Assembly (NCBI GenBank): GCA_049890275.1
Contig: JBMHBT010000006.1
Location: 82,193 to 146,192, forward strand
Reading direction: 5' to 3'
Length of the DNA: 64,000 bases
Source: UBA7374 sp049890275
Lineage (GTDB): Bacteria > Verrucomicrobiota > Verrucomicrobiia > Opitutales > Coraliomargaritaceae
Below are positions 34,029-46,226 of the stretch, piece after piece (positions within the stretch are counted from its first letter, which is position 1; every line of letters starts with the position of its first letter). Position numbers and translations under genes: made by a program. The notes under the pieces were generated by a model. The model had not been told where the DNA came from. It worked only from the letters and a program-made list of their open reading frames with translations, and did no database searches.

Positions 34029-34559
34029 ATGCCTGAAAAATTAAAATGTAGCCTGTGTGCAGAGGAAGCCACTGTCCACTTGACTCAGATCATTAACAAT
34101 AAGATCCATAAAGTGGATTTATGTGAGTCTTGTGCGCAACAAAAGGGGGTCACAGACCCCGAAGGCTTTGCCCTAACCGACCTTCTGCAAAAAGCTAATT
34201 TCGAGATGTCGGCAGAGATGAGTAGTGGCGCATCCCTGACTTGCCCTGACTGCGGGTATGCTAGCTCTGATTTTCAGCGTACCGGGCGTCTTGGCTGTTC
34301 GACTTGCTATCCTACTTTTAGTGAGCACTTGAGCTCTGTTCTTGAGGATATGCATACCGGATTAAAGCATACCGGAAAAGTGCCGGATCTGGCTTTGCAA
34401 AGGTTATCGAGCCAGGCAAATATGCTCCGCTTAGAGGAGGCACTGGCCCGGGCTATTGCCGAAGAGGCCTATGAACAAGCCGCCACTTTACGTGATGAGA
34501 TTCAGTCGCTCCAGGCCGAAGCCAAGGAGGAAGAAGAAATGAGTGCATTGCATGATTGA
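34029..34559 (+). CDS. mcsA: McsA-like activator of protein arginine kinase
   Basis: A 176-residue zinc-finger protein. The CxxC pairs are C7/C10, C32/C35, C72/C75 and C90/C93. A C-terminal UVR motif (about 134-162) begins RLEEALARAIAEEAYEQAATLRDEI. In Bacillus McsA activates McsB and links it to ClpC. The stop codon overlaps the mcsB start. No ctsR gene precedes it, unlike the Firmicutes ctsR-mcsA-mcsB-clpC operon. Confidence 0.92.
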   Translation: MPEKLKCSLCAEEATVHLTQIINNKIHKVDLCESCAQQKGVTDPEGFALTDLLQKANFEMSAEMSSGASLTCPDCGYASSDFQRTGRLGCSTCYPTFSEHLSSVLEDMHTGLKHTGKVPDLALQRLSSQANMLRLEEALARAIAEEAYEQAATLRDEIQSLQAEAKEEEEMSALHD

Positions 34560-35640
34560 AGCGCTTCTCCAGTCCAGTGCTGCTGAGTTAACTCAGCAGC
34601 GAAAAAAAGCGGTTCCGGTGGTTCTTAGCACGAGAATCCGGCTGGCTCGAAATTTAGCTTCGGTGCCATTTCCCGGTCGTGCCACTTCGGCACAGCGGAG
34701 TGACGTTTTGTCCGAGTGTGAAGCGATGATCGGTCGTTTGCCGAATATGAAGGGCGGACATTTCTTCGATGCAAAGTCGCTTTCCGATTTAGAGAAACAA
34801 ACACTAGTGGAGCGTCATTTAATCAGTCGCGAACTGTGTGAGGCTGCGCCCGGGGCAGGAGTTTTTATCCGTAAGGATCAAAGTTGTTCGGTCATGATCA
34901 ATGAGGAGGATCACCTTCGCATTCAGATTCTCAAGTCGGGCTTTAGTCTGAAGTCGGCCTGGAGGCAGGTAGACGCTTTTGACAGCGACTTGGAGAAGAC
35001 TTTCGACGTGGCGTTTTCGAGTGATTTTGGCTACCTGACAGCATGCCCGACTAATCTGGGTACGGGTATGCGTGCTTCTGTGATGATGCATCTGCCCGGT
35101 TTGGTTATTTCCGGGCATATGGAGCGCGTGGTGCGAGCGGTGAACCAACTGGGGATCGCGGTGCGTGGGCTTTTTGGAGAGGGTTCGGACGCGACCGGAC
35201 ATATTTTTCAGATTTCCAATCAGCAAACCCTAGGTGAAACAGAGGCTGAGATTCTTGAACGCTTGGGTAATGTTCTGAAGACCATCATTGATCATGAACT
35301 CAATGCCCGTTATAAATATTTGGAGGAAAATCGTTCGCAGTTGTTGGACAAAATAGGTCGCGCTTACGGGTTATTGCAAAATGTCCATGTGATTCATTCA
35401 AATGAAGCGATGAACCTTCTCTCACTCGTACGGCTGGCAGTTGACTTTGGTCTGCTCCCTGAATCAAGCCGTGGATTGGTGGATCGTCTTTTTATCGAAT
35501 GCCAACCGGGCCACATACAGTTTGCCTCCCGTGGAGATATTGCTCCGGACCAGCGGGATATTGTGCGTGCAGAACGGCTCCGTGCTGAATTTTCCAGCAT
35601 GGAAGCCCTTAGCTTTGACAATATCGAAAAGTCGGATTAG
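34552..35640 (+). CDS. mcsB: Protein arginine kinase McsB
   Basis: McsB phosphorylates arginine residues, marking proteins for ClpC-ClpP. The phosphagen-kinase fold is clear: VVLSTRIRLARNLASVPFPG, the NEEDHLRIQ catalytic loop, CPTNLGTGMRASVMMHLPGL and GSDATGHIFQISNQQTLG. Length (362 residues) matches the family. ATG 34552 overlaps the mcsA stop; ATG 34543 in the same frame is possible. The C-terminal RDIVRAERLRAEF resembles the allosteric pArg pocket segment. Confidence 0.95.
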   Translation: MIEALLQSSAAELTQQRKKAVPVVLSTRIRLARNLASVPFPGRATSAQRSDVLSECEAMIGRLPNMKGGHFFDAKSLSDLEKQTLVERHLISRELCEAAPGAGVFIRKDQSCSVMINEEDHLRIQILKSGFSLKSAWRQVDAFDSDLEKTFDVAFSSDFGYLTACPTNLGTGMRASVMMHLPGLVISGHMERVVRAVNQLGIAVRGLFGEGSDATGHIFQISNQQTLGETEAEILERLGNVLKTIIDHELNARYKYLEENRSQLLDKIGRAYGLLQNVHVIHSNEAMNLLSLVRLAVDFGLLPESSRGLVDRLFIECQPGHIQFASRGDIAPDQRDIVRAERLRAEFSSMEALSFDNIEKSD

Positions 35641-35660
35641 TATTTTACATACACCTTTTG

Positions 35661-38138
<2,478 letters not shown>

Positions 38139-38428
38139 GCAGTCTGTTTTACGGGTTTTTGAATGTAATGATGTCTGAGTCGTCAGCCTATCGGTTGATC
38201 GGATCGGTTCATTGTAGGTTCATTTTTTGTTATTCCACCTTCAAGAACTGTAGGTATCACAAAGTAGTTTTTTCTGTATTATGGTGAATTTACTATTCAC
38301 CCCTTTTTCGTACAAAAAATACTGTCTGTTTCCTAGAGACTCTACCTGCTTAAATGTAGATTAGGGGTCGGTGTCGTTTCTTTTTTATTCATATATTTAA
38401 TTTCACTTTCCCTAATCGCATTCAAAGC
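38139..38428. other. 290-base gene-free gap between clpC and the GH52 gene
   Basis: The gap is AT-rich with T-tracts and holds no convincing gene. It contains one 7-base-arm palindrome (38283-38301), described separately. No clear clpC terminator was found. Confidence 0.6.
38283..38301. promoter_or_regulatory. Palindrome GGTGAAT-TTACT-ATTCACC upstream of GH52
   Basis: Perfect 7-base arms with a 5-base spacer, 128 bases before the GH52 start codon. Its size and position suit a repressor operator (TetR, GntR or LacI-like), but no second copy was seen in the window. Confidence 0.45.
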
Positions 38429-40558
38429 ATGAAACGTTCGAATTCCTTCCATGCTCATCATTCACCGATGGGCGCGCACAGTTCAATGACATTGGGTGTG
38501 TTCGGAGCGTGTGGAGGTATGGCACTGGAACGTGGAAGCCCAGCCCAAGAGGGTGTCTATGTCGGCTACCGGACTGCTTCCGGAAAGTTGTTTTCGATGC
38601 CATTTTCCGAGGGGACTTCGAATGATGCGGAGCGTTACAGCCAGAGTGAGAGCAGTTCGGGTTGTTCTTCTTTCGTCTTTGGAGACGAAGATATTGAACG
38701 AGAGTACAGCTGGGCGTCGGATCGGTTTACTGCGCCTGGTTTAGCTTTTGAAGTCATCACTCCGTTTTTTTCAATTCCGGATCCGGCAAGTGCGGATGAT
38801 GCCGAATTACAGTTTGCTAGTTGTCCTTCTACTTTAGTGAAGGTGATGGTGGAAAATAATAGCACCGAGGACTGGGAAGGTTTTTTTGCTATCAGTAGCG
38901 ACCAGTATTGGGCACCTCTATCAAATCGATCGGATCGATTGAAAGGCTTTAGCAGCTGTGAGCGAAAGGGGTTTGCAACGGATGCCGAAGTGGAGGAGTT
39001 CTGTGATTTCAGCGTTGAGCAGGCTTTTGCGCGGACCCATACAAATGCAAACTTTATGCTGGGTCCAGTAGCTGGATGTCGCTTTTACGTTCCGGCAGGA
39101 GAGGCGCGTGAGGTTATTTTTGTTCTTGGTTATTATATTGGCGGCCAGGCTACCTATAACTATCCGGCTCACTATTGGTATACGCAGTATTTCGAAGGTA
39201 TTGATGCAGTTTTTGAATACGGATTGAAACATCGAGATCGTTATCTGCAGGAAGCAGAAGCAAGGGATTTAGAGTTACGAACCTCCGGCCTAAGCACCGA
39301 CCAGCAATTTCTACTCTCACATGCTACCCGTAGTTACTACGGGTCAACCGAGTGGCTGGTTGATAAAGACGGAAAACCTCTGTGGATCGTCAATGAAGGG
39401 GAGTATCTCATGATGAACACACTCGACCTGACGGTTGATATGATGTTTTTCGAACTTCGTATGAATCCTTGGACGGTGCGCAATGTACTGGAGCATTTTG
39501 TCGATCGGTATTCATACGAAGATGAAATCTTTGATCCGGCCGCACCGGATGTAATGTATCCCGGGGGCATCTCTTTTGCGCATGATATGGGCGTGGCCAA
39601 TCACTTTAGCCCGGAGGGATATTCCAGCTATGAGTGTAGTGGTTTGGATCGCGCTTGTTTTTCCTACATGACTTGCGAGCAATTGACGAACTGGGTTCTC
39701 TGCGCAGGTGTTTACTTGGTAAAAACGAATGACGAAGCTTTTTTGCAGGCGCATAAAAAGACTTTCGAACGTTGTTATGATAGTTTGCTCAATCGGGATC
39801 ATCCCAATCCTACCTTGCGCAATGGGTTATTGAGTTTTGAGAGCAGTCGCACGGATGGCGGCGGCGAGATAACAACGTATGATTCGTTGGATCATTCTCT
39901 TGGTCAGGCGCGCGAAAATGCCTATCTGGGTGGTAAGTGCTGGGCTTCCTATCTTGCCCTTGGGTTGATTTTTGAGCGTTTGCATGACGCGGGTCGCTCT
40001 GCGGAATGCACAGCTGCTGCACTGCGCTGCAGTCACACATTGGCAGGTGCTTTCGATGAAGAAGAAGGCTTTATTCCTGCAGTACTGGACGGTCATAATC
40101 GCAGTGCAATTATACCTGCAGGAGAGGCTTTACTGTATCCTTGGGCCATGGGTCTACAGGAAGCGCTGGATGAATCGGGTCCGCATGGAGCGTATATTTC
40201 TAAATTAAAAGAACATCTCAAATATGTACTGCGTGATGGCATGTGCTTGTATCCGGACGGTGGCTGGAAGCTATCCAGTAGTATGGATAATTCATGGATG
40301 AGTAAGATTTGTCTGAACCAGTTTGTTGTACGAGAGATTCTCGGGCTTCATTACGAAGGGGAGGAGCAGGCGGATGCGGCTCATGTACGATGGGAAGTGG
40401 AAGGATCGAAGTTTCATGCATGTTCCGACCAGTTTTCTGCAGGCAAGCCGATTGGCAGTCTCTATTACCCGCGAATTGTAACATGTATACTTTGGATGGA
40501 AGAGAGTAGACATAGGAATTCTAGAACATATAATACACAAGAGGTAGCAAAAGTCTGA
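38429..40558 (+). CDS. GH52 family beta-xylosidase, cytoplasmic
   Basis: GH52 enzymes are retaining beta-xylosidases known mainly from Geobacillus and relatives. The 709 residues match end to end with FHAHHSPMGAHSSMTLG (7-23), REYSWASDRF, LSHATRSYYGSTE, KPLWIVNEGEYLMMNTLDLT (316-335, with the nucleophile glutamate at 323 or 325), PGGISFAHDMGVAN, ITTYDSLDHSLGQAR (481-495, Asp-485 as likely acid/base) and LYPDGGWKLSSSMDNSW. There is no signal peptide, so it should act on imported xylo-oligosaccharides. The stop overlaps the symporter start (TGATG), making a two-gene operon. Confidence 0.93.
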   Translation: MKRSNSFHAHHSPMGAHSSMTLGVFGACGGMALERGSPAQEGVYVGYRTASGKLFSMPFSEGTSNDAERYSQSESSSGCSSFVFGDEDIEREYSWASDRFTAPGLAFEVITPFFSIPDPASADDAELQFASCPSTLVKVMVENNSTEDWEGFFAISSDQYWAPLSNRSDRLKGFSSCERKGFATDAEVEEFCDFSVEQAFARTHTNANFMLGPVAGCRFYVPAGEAREVIFVLGYYIGGQATYNYPAHYWYTQYFEGIDAVFEYGLKHRDRYLQEAEARDLELRTSGLSTDQQFLLSHATRSYYGSTEWLVDKDGKPLWIVNEGEYLMMNTLDLTVDMMFFELRMNPWTVRNVLEHFVDRYSYEDEIFDPAAPDVMYPGGISFAHDMGVANHFSPEGYSSYECSGLDRACFSYMTCEQLTNWVLCAGVYLVKTNDEAFLQAHKKTFERCYDSLLNRDHPNPTLRNGLLSFESSRTDGGGEITTYDSLDHSLGQARENAYLGGKCWASYLALGLIFERLHDAGRSAECTAAALRCSHTLAGAFDEEEGFIPAVLDGHNRSAIIPAGEALLYPWAMGLQEALDESGPHGAYISKLKEHLKYVLRDGMCLYPDGGWKLSSSMDNSWMSKICLNQFVVREILGLHYEGEEQADAAHVRWEVEGSKFHACSDQFSAGKPIGSLYYPRIVTCILWMEESRHRNSRTYNTQEVAKV

Positions 40559-42036
40559 TGGCACATTTTAAGCAAAAGCTCGGATTCGGAGAGAAGGTCG
40601 CTTATAGTTTGAGTGATGCGAGCGCGAATTTTGTTTTCCAGATACTGATGTTTTTCTCGTTCACATTTTATGTGGACGTGTTCGGGATGACAGCAGCGGC
40701 AGCCGGAAGTATGTTTCTGATTGGTCGTTTATTTGATGCAGTGACGGATCCGGCCATGGGGATTCTGGCCGATCGTACGCAAACTCGCTGGGGCAAGTTT
40801 CGTCCCTGGTTGGTTTGGTCTGCCGGACCATTTGCCTTTTTCTTTTGGCTGGCTTTTACAACACCTGACTGGGCTGGGGAATCAAAGACGATCTATGCAT
40901 TTGTCACCTATTTCTTGCTCATGGCGATCTACACCGTGAACAATGTGCCCTACTGCGCCTTAAATGGTGTAATGACGGGAGATGTGAATGAGCGTACCTC
41001 ACTTTCAACTTATCGTTTTGTTGCTGCGATGGGAGCCGGTTTGATTGTACAGGGTATGACATGGCCCCTAGTTGCCAAGCTTGGGGGTGGCGATGATGCT
41101 CGAGGGTGGTCCTTAACAATTGCTCTATTTGCTGCGGTTTCCTTTGTCTTTTTCTTTATTACCTTTTTCTCGGTTAAGGAACGAGTTGAGCCGGATCCAA
41201 ATCAAAAGACCTCCGTACGCGAGGATATGGTTGATTGCTTTACGAATAAGCCATGGGTTCTGCTCTTTTTTGCCACGTTGATTATTTTCATCGTATTGTC
41301 GATGCGTGGTGGAGCGATGACTCTGTTTACTCAATACTACGTGGATCAGGACGCGCTGCATGCATTTATCACCAACTTCGGAGTTGTGGTTGCCGAGGGT
41401 GGCGAGATGTCACTATGGCAAAAGTGGCTCAATGTCTTTGGTTTTATTATCAATGAAGATCGATCCAATGTTCACAATGTAGGCTTTGGCCTTTTTGGAA
41501 TGATCTGCAATGGTGTGACGATTATTGGTGTGATTTTATCAAAGCCTTTGTCGTCATTTATAGGTAAGCGACTTGTTTTCTCTGGATCAATGTTAGCTAC
41601 GGCTTTGGCTACAGCTTGGTTGTTTTTTCTGCCGGCTGATAATGTCCAAATGCAATTCATTCAAGGCTTGTGTTGGTCTGCTTGCTACGGTCCCTCAATT
41701 CCCTTACTTTGGTCCATGATTGGGGATGCTGTAGATTTCTCTGAATGGAAAACAGGCCGTAGAGCAACTGGATTTGCCTACGCAGGCGTTGTCTTTGCAT
41801 TGAAAGCAGGCTTGGGCTTGGGCGGTTTTATCGGTGCCTGGTTGCTGGGTATGTACGGTTTTGAAAGTGGTGTCGAAGTCTCTTCTGAGGCATTGCTTGG
41901 GATACGAATGACTGCCGGTTTGATTCCTGCGGCATTGTTTGTTATCGCTGGTGTGATTATGGCTTTCTACCCGATCCGGAAGGAATTAAACTTGAAGATT
42001 TCGGATGAATTGGCGCTGCGTAGAGTCGCGCGTTAA
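40558..42036 (+). CDS. GPH-family glycoside:cation symporter
   Basis: A 492-residue major-facilitator protein of the glycoside-pentoside-hexuronide type, with 12 predicted spans. The N-terminus has LGFGEKVAYSLSDASANFVFQ, and the loop motif RLFDAVTDPAMGILADRTQTRWGKFRPWL is typical of XynP/MelB (RWGKFRPWL is the family signature). Later EWKTGRRATGFAYA also fits. Coupled by overlapping stop and start to GH52, it is the probable importer of xylosides or xylo-oligomers across the inner membrane, driven by sodium or protons. Loops 6-7 carry an unusual insert near residue 260-300. Confidence 0.92.
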   Translation: MAHFKQKLGFGEKVAYSLSDASANFVFQILMFFSFTFYVDVFGMTAAAAGSMFLIGRLFDAVTDPAMGILADRTQTRWGKFRPWLVWSAGPFAFFFWLAFTTPDWAGESKTIYAFVTYFLLMAIYTVNNVPYCALNGVMTGDVNERTSLSTYRFVAAMGAGLIVQGMTWPLVAKLGGGDDARGWSLTIALFAAVSFVFFFITFFSVKERVEPDPNQKTSVREDMVDCFTNKPWVLLFFATLIIFIVLSMRGGAMTLFTQYYVDQDALHAFITNFGVVVAEGGEMSLWQKWLNVFGFIINEDRSNVHNVGFGLFGMICNGVTIIGVILSKPLSSFIGKRLVFSGSMLATALATAWLFFLPADNVQMQFIQGLCWSACYGPSIPLLWSMIGDAVDFSEWKTGRRATGFAYAGVVFALKAGLGLGGFIGAWLLGMYGFESGVEVSSEALLGIRMTAGLIPAALFVIAGVIMAFYPIRKELNLKISDELALRRVAR

Positions 42037-42145
42037 GAGTAAATCCTTTTGATAATTGCATAGCGCTTTGAATAGTTGGGTTTGAGAGTATGAGGTCTCG
42101 GCTCATTAGTTTCATTATATGCTATTTATCGGTCATTAATTATAG

Positions 42146-42162
42146 TATACGAAATATGTATA
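42146..42162. promoter_or_regulatory. TATACG...TGTATA operator-like site before sulfatase 1
   Basis: TATACG at 42146-42151 and TGTATA at 42157-42162 form an imperfect inverted repeat about 105 bases before the sulfatase start. It belongs to a set of three similar sites in this island (46153-46174 and 50772-50786). The rest of the 230-base gap is AT-rich and gene-free. Confidence 0.4.
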
Positions 42163-42266
42163 TTGCGCTACATTTGTAAGCGATTACTGCTTTTTCTAAC
42201 CGTTTGATATCGAAGCTTACTTAATAAATTTCCTTCGAGATAGAATGGTTCCATGTCAAAATTTGT

Positions 42267-44843
42267 ATGTTGCAAATACCTTTTACCTGCAGCCTTTTGG
42301 GGGCTCTATTAATACCTGTACTACTTTCTGCTAGTTCTCCTGTGGGTGCATATTGGGCGTTCCAAACAAACGGAAACTCAGGAGATGTCTATTCGGATGC
42401 AGTCAGTGTAAATACTTGGCCAAATGGCATACCTGTTTTTAGCTTTAGTGGCAGCAAGACAGGGATTTTTAATAATTTTGGAAATGATTTTACCGCACAC
42501 AATCAAAGCGTATGGGTGCCGGGTAAGTGTCTCGTTTGGAATACTAATGCTTCCCCATCTACAGGCAACAGCTTTGAAGTCTCTTTGGACTCAACTCGCG
42601 TTGAGGATTTTACTGTGCGACTCAAATATCGTCTTAACGGCGTAGAGAGTTCGGAGGGTATTCTTAACGCCTTTTCTTCTTTTGAATACCGTATTGGTTC
42701 GGGTGCATTTACTGCAATTTCCGGTGTAGACTTGACCCTCTCATCTGGCAGTTCATTCAATAATGTGTGGAGTGCAGACTTATCCGGGCTTGCTGCTATT
42801 GAAGATGCCGGGCCGATAACTTTACGTTGGAATTTTCCGGATTTAATTCAGGTTACGGGAAAACAAATTCGTCTAGATGACATTGAGATTATTGGGCAAT
42901 ATAGCAACCGGGAGCGCTTTTTTAGTGAGCATAACTATAATGTTCTTTTTATTTCTATTGATGATCTCAAGCCCATGCTCGGCTTATACGGGGATCCAGT
43001 TATCCAGACGCCCAATCTAGATCGTCTGGCTGAGCGAGGAGTCGCTTTTAGTAATGCTCATTGCCAACAGGCAATCTGCAATGCTTCTCGCGTTTCTGTG
43101 ATGACCGGCTTGCGGGTCGACACAACCAAGACTTGGCAATTAGAGACCTTATTCAGGGATACGGTACCCAACGTAATCACCTTGCCTCAGCATTTTGCGG
43201 CAAACGGATATACTACGTACGGCATAGGAAAAATCTATCACGGATCGAATGAGACCAGCCAAGATGTTGTGAATTCCTGGCCGGATGGATGGGTCAATAA
43301 TGAATCGCCTTACAGATACTACGGAATTGCTGCAGGAACCGAGGATGCGGGTGATAGTATGGCATCATCCACAGATGCGGGTGTAACGGATCGTGAGGGA
43401 AACCCGGTTACCGATCAGCATTATACAGACGGTTTAAATTCCGATCACGCGATTACCAAACTTGCTGATTTGGGTAGCGATTATCGAAATAATGGAACTC
43501 CGTTTTTTCTAGCACTGGGTTTTTTTAAGCCACACCTGCCTTTCAATTGTCCGATTGAATACTGGAATCTGTACAATCAATATATTTCAAATGATCTCGA
43601 CTTGAGTGGATACACTGGAGTCAAAGAGGCTCCCGAGGGATCATACGTTTTTACCGCACCTTTCGCGGGTGAACCGTCTTCTTATTCAGATACCCCCAAT
43701 CCGCCTACAAGTCACGATGCGAGCCGCTTGATTCACGGTTATATGGCATGCGTCAGTTATATCGATAAATTATTTGGAGAAGTACTGGACGCTTTGGATG
43801 CCGAGGGGCTTGCAGATAGCACAATTATAGTGGTCTGGGGCGATCACGGCTGGCACCTTGCCGATCACGACGGCTGGTGGGCCAAGCATTCGAATTTTGA
43901 GCAGTCAACTCGTAGTCCATTGATCATCAGCGTGCCGGGTATGGAAGCTTTAGAGACTGCTGGTGTTGTCAGTCATACACCGATGGAGTTGGTCGACATT
44001 TACCCAACACTGGTTGATCTTTGTGGTCTACCGGAACCGATTCAGCCGACAGGGCTGGACTTACAAGGTACTAGCTTTCTGCATTTCTTAGAGAACACGA
44101 ATCAGCCTTGGAAGAAGGCCGCCTTTAGCCAATATCGGCGCGGCTATATGAGGGGCGACGGTATTACCAATACAGGTGGTGGTATGGGCTATACTTTACG
44201 TACGGAGCGCTATCGATATACGGAGTGGTGGCGTACCGATGGGACTGAGATTGTGGACGGAATTGTGCGTGATTATGACGAGAAGTTATTCTCTACTGCC
44301 GAATTTGTGGAACTCTACGATTATGTTGTCGATCCGGGGGAAACAGTTAATCTGGCTCAGGATCCAAATTATAGCGCTATTCGGGCCGATCTAGAAGTGA
44401 TGCTTGATGGGGGTAATGGCTGGTCTTCAGAGGCAGTAGCTCCCCCCTCCGACTACCCCAATACTTATAGCAAATGGGAGTCTGGTTATATGACTGCCGG
44501 ATATACCGAATCGGACTTTGCCCCAGAGGTAGATCCGGATGGTGATGGCATGAAAAATCTTTTGGAGTATGCCCTCGGCACCAACCCCTTGTCTGCGGAT
44601 TCAAGCAGACTCATAACTCGAGTGGAAAATGGGAGTTTCTTGTTTGAATTTGATCATGCGGATGGTCGTGCTGATGTTCATTTAGTAGCCGTCCAAACCG
44701 AAGATCTCTCGGAGCCGACGTTTTTTGAGCCTGTGGTGACAACTACTGTTGGCACATTTCCCAATCGTTTGCGAAAGCAGGCGGCTGTATCTATAAACCA
44801 GCTTTCAAAGAGTTTCTTTCGTCTTCAGGCGACGACCCAATAG
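42267..44843 (+). CDS. Secreted multidomain sulfatase (sulfatase 1)
   Basis: 858 residues with a signal peptide (to about residue 22). An N-terminal beta-sandwich-like module (30-212, unassigned, possibly carbohydrate binding) precedes a type I sulfatase domain that starts YNVLFISIDDLKPMLGLYG. The formylglycine cysteine is C271 in CNASR, within CQQAICNASRVSVMTG. Other marks are GYTTYGIGKIYHG, FFLALGFFKPHLPF and VVWGDHGWHLADH. The domain resembles iduronate-2-sulfatase-type S1_7 enzymes. After it, EVDPDGDGMKNLLEYALGTNP opens a 110-residue C-terminal module also present in the 50833 gene. It needs a formylglycine-generating enzyme, not found here. Confidence 0.9.
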   Translation: MLQIPFTCSLLGALLIPVLLSASSPVGAYWAFQTNGNSGDVYSDAVSVNTWPNGIPVFSFSGSKTGIFNNFGNDFTAHNQSVWVPGKCLVWNTNASPSTGNSFEVSLDSTRVEDFTVRLKYRLNGVESSEGILNAFSSFEYRIGSGAFTAISGVDLTLSSGSSFNNVWSADLSGLAAIEDAGPITLRWNFPDLIQVTGKQIRLDDIEIIGQYSNRERFFSEHNYNVLFISIDDLKPMLGLYGDPVIQTPNLDRLAERGVAFSNAHCQQAICNASRVSVMTGLRVDTTKTWQLETLFRDTVPNVITLPQHFAANGYTTYGIGKIYHGSNETSQDVVNSWPDGWVNNESPYRYYGIAAGTEDAGDSMASSTDAGVTDREGNPVTDQHYTDGLNSDHAITKLADLGSDYRNNGTPFFLALGFFKPHLPFNCPIEYWNLYNQYISNDLDLSGYTGVKEAPEGSYVFTAPFAGEPSSYSDTPNPPTSHDASRLIHGYMACVSYIDKLFGEVLDALDAEGLADSTIIVVWGDHGWHLADHDGWWAKHSNFEQSTRSPLIISVPGMEALETAGVVSHTPMELVDIYPTLVDLCGLPEPIQPTGLDLQGTSFLHFLENTNQPWKKAAFSQYRRGYMRGDGITNTGGGMGYTLRTERYRYTEWWRTDGTEIVDGIVRDYDEKLFSTAEFVELYDYVVDPGETVNLAQDPNYSAIRADLEVMLDGGNGWSSEAVAPPSDYPNTYSKWESGYMTAGYTESDFAPEVDPDGDGMKNLLEYALGTNPLSADSSRLITRVENGSFLFEFDHADGRADVHLVAVQTEDLSEPTFFEPVVTTTVGTFPNRLRKQAAVSINQLSKSFFRLQATTQ

Positions 44844-44897
44844 AAATGGATTCGATGGATGGCAGGGTGTCGTTAAAGGGTACCGAGTTAGTCTAGT

Positions 44898-46049
44898 CTA
44901 ATAGTTGATTGCCTTTTTCATTTTTCGATAGCGTCCCGGTGTTGTTCCAAATGTGTCGCGAAAGCTATTGATGAGTGAGTTAACAGTGCAATAACCACAG
45001 TTATGCGCAATTTCTTCGAGTGTTGCTTCAGTGCTGATTAACAGGTGACTGACAGCAAGTGAACGCTGGTGACGAATTTCTTGTCCGGGTGATTTTGAGT
45101 AGCTTTTAGCGAAAGCTTTCTGTAAACCCTGTTGTGTTACACCCATGGCGACGGCAACATCCGATGCTTGAATGCCATTGTAGAAATTATTTTTAATCCA
45201 GTGAAGAGCATTGGCTACGAGTGGGTTCTGTACTGCGTAACAATCGGTACTGCGCCTGGCAATGACCCCCAGCGGTGGATGACGAATGATTTTTCTGGAG
45301 CTGCGGCTTTTGGGGTTTTTGAGTAGTTTGAGCAGAGTTTTTGCAGCGATCTCACCAAGTCCTTCCTGGTCACTGTCGACACTACTGAGCTCTACAGTGA
45401 GACCCTTGTTTACCAGGTCGTCATTATCAACTCCCAGCACGGCAATATTTTCCGGGACTCGCAGTTTGTTTTGCAGGCAAATGGAGATCATTTCGGCAGC
45501 TGCCGTATCCTGATAGGCAAAAAAGCCAACTGATAGTTCTTCCAGTTTACGCCCTTGTGCTTCAGCTAGTTGACTCAATTCATCAATGACCCGGCTCTCT
45601 GTTCTTCCGGCAGATTGGAAGGTCGTGACTGATCCGCCATCGTTTTCCATAAAATATTTGAAAGCTTCCAGCCGCTCTTGATACATTTTAACCTCTTCGG
45701 GTGCTAAGGTAAAAACGTGTTTGTAGCCGTATTCTCGGAAATGATCAGCGGCGAGACGTGCTATTTCGTGATTGTCTGTAACGACTCTGGGGATTGGCAG
45801 CTTGTGGTCTCCAAGGCCCATATCAACGAGAGGAATCCGGTTATTTCTGAAATATTCAAGGGTTTCCGTGCATTGTAATAAGGCGATGCAGCCATCAATC
45901 TGCCAGTTGTTCAGGATATGATCGCTATTGATGATATCTTTCGGGCAATTGAGTTGCCACCCGTTTTCTCGAGCGACTTGTGCGACGCCTCGGTGAATAC
46001 GGTAGTCATACCACTCCAAAAGCAAAAGGATGTGCTTTCGCTTAAGCAT
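44898..46049 (-). CDS. XylR-like transcription activator (LacI-type sensor plus AraC HTH)
   Basis: A 383-residue cytoplasmic regulator. Residues about 5-270 form a LacI/periplasmic-binding-like sensor: ILLLLEWYDYRIHRGVAQVARENGW, IPLVDMGLGD, VVTDNHEIARLAADHFREYGY, NIAVLGVDNDDLVNKG and LSSVDSDQEGLG. Residues about 280-383 are an AraC-type double HTH ending HNCGYCTVNSLINSFRDTFG then TTPGRYRK. E. coli XylR has the same order and binds xylose. It is divergent from the 46227 gene, with an operator-like inverted repeat at 46153-46174, and is the likely activator of the surrounding xylan genes. Confidence 0.9.
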   Translation of the reverse strand: MLKRKHILLLLEWYDYRIHRGVAQVARENGWQLNCPKDIINSDHILNNWQIDGCIALLQCTETLEYFRNNRIPLVDMGLGDHKLPIPRVVTDNHEIARLAADHFREYGYKHVFTLAPEEVKMYQERLEAFKYFMENDGGSVTTFQSAGRTESRVIDELSQLAEAQGRKLEELSVGFFAYQDTAAAEMISICLQNKLRVPENIAVLGVDNDDLVNKGLTVELSSVDSDQEGLGEIAAKTLLKLLKNPKSRSSRKIIRHPPLGVIARRSTDCYAVQNPLVANALHWIKNNFYNGIQASDVAVAMGVTQQGLQKAFAKSYSKSPGQEIRHQRSLAVSHLLISTEATLEEIAHNCGYCTVNSLINSFRDTFGTTPGRYRKMKKAINY

Positions 46050-46152
46050 ATTTCGTTTTCAGATTAATCACGAAATGTAAAAGGAAAGGCTATGTTTGAG
46101 TCAACGAATGGATTCATTTTTCTATATTTTTTGATCAATTATAGCTATTTTG

Positions 46153-46174
46153 TATACGCATGAATTGTCGTATA
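46153..46174. promoter_or_regulatory. TATACG-N10-CGTATA inverted repeat in the regulator promoter gap
   Basis: Perfect 6-base arms with a 10-base spacer lie in the 177-base divergent gap between the XylR-like gene and the PilX-like gene. The same half-sites occur before sulfatase 1 and before the repeat protein at 50833, so it is a candidate binding site of the XylR-like regulator. Confidence 0.45.
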
Positions 46175-46226
46175 TTGTAGATCACCCGAATTGATTGTTC
46201 AGTCTTATGTGAGTGACTTCGCTACC

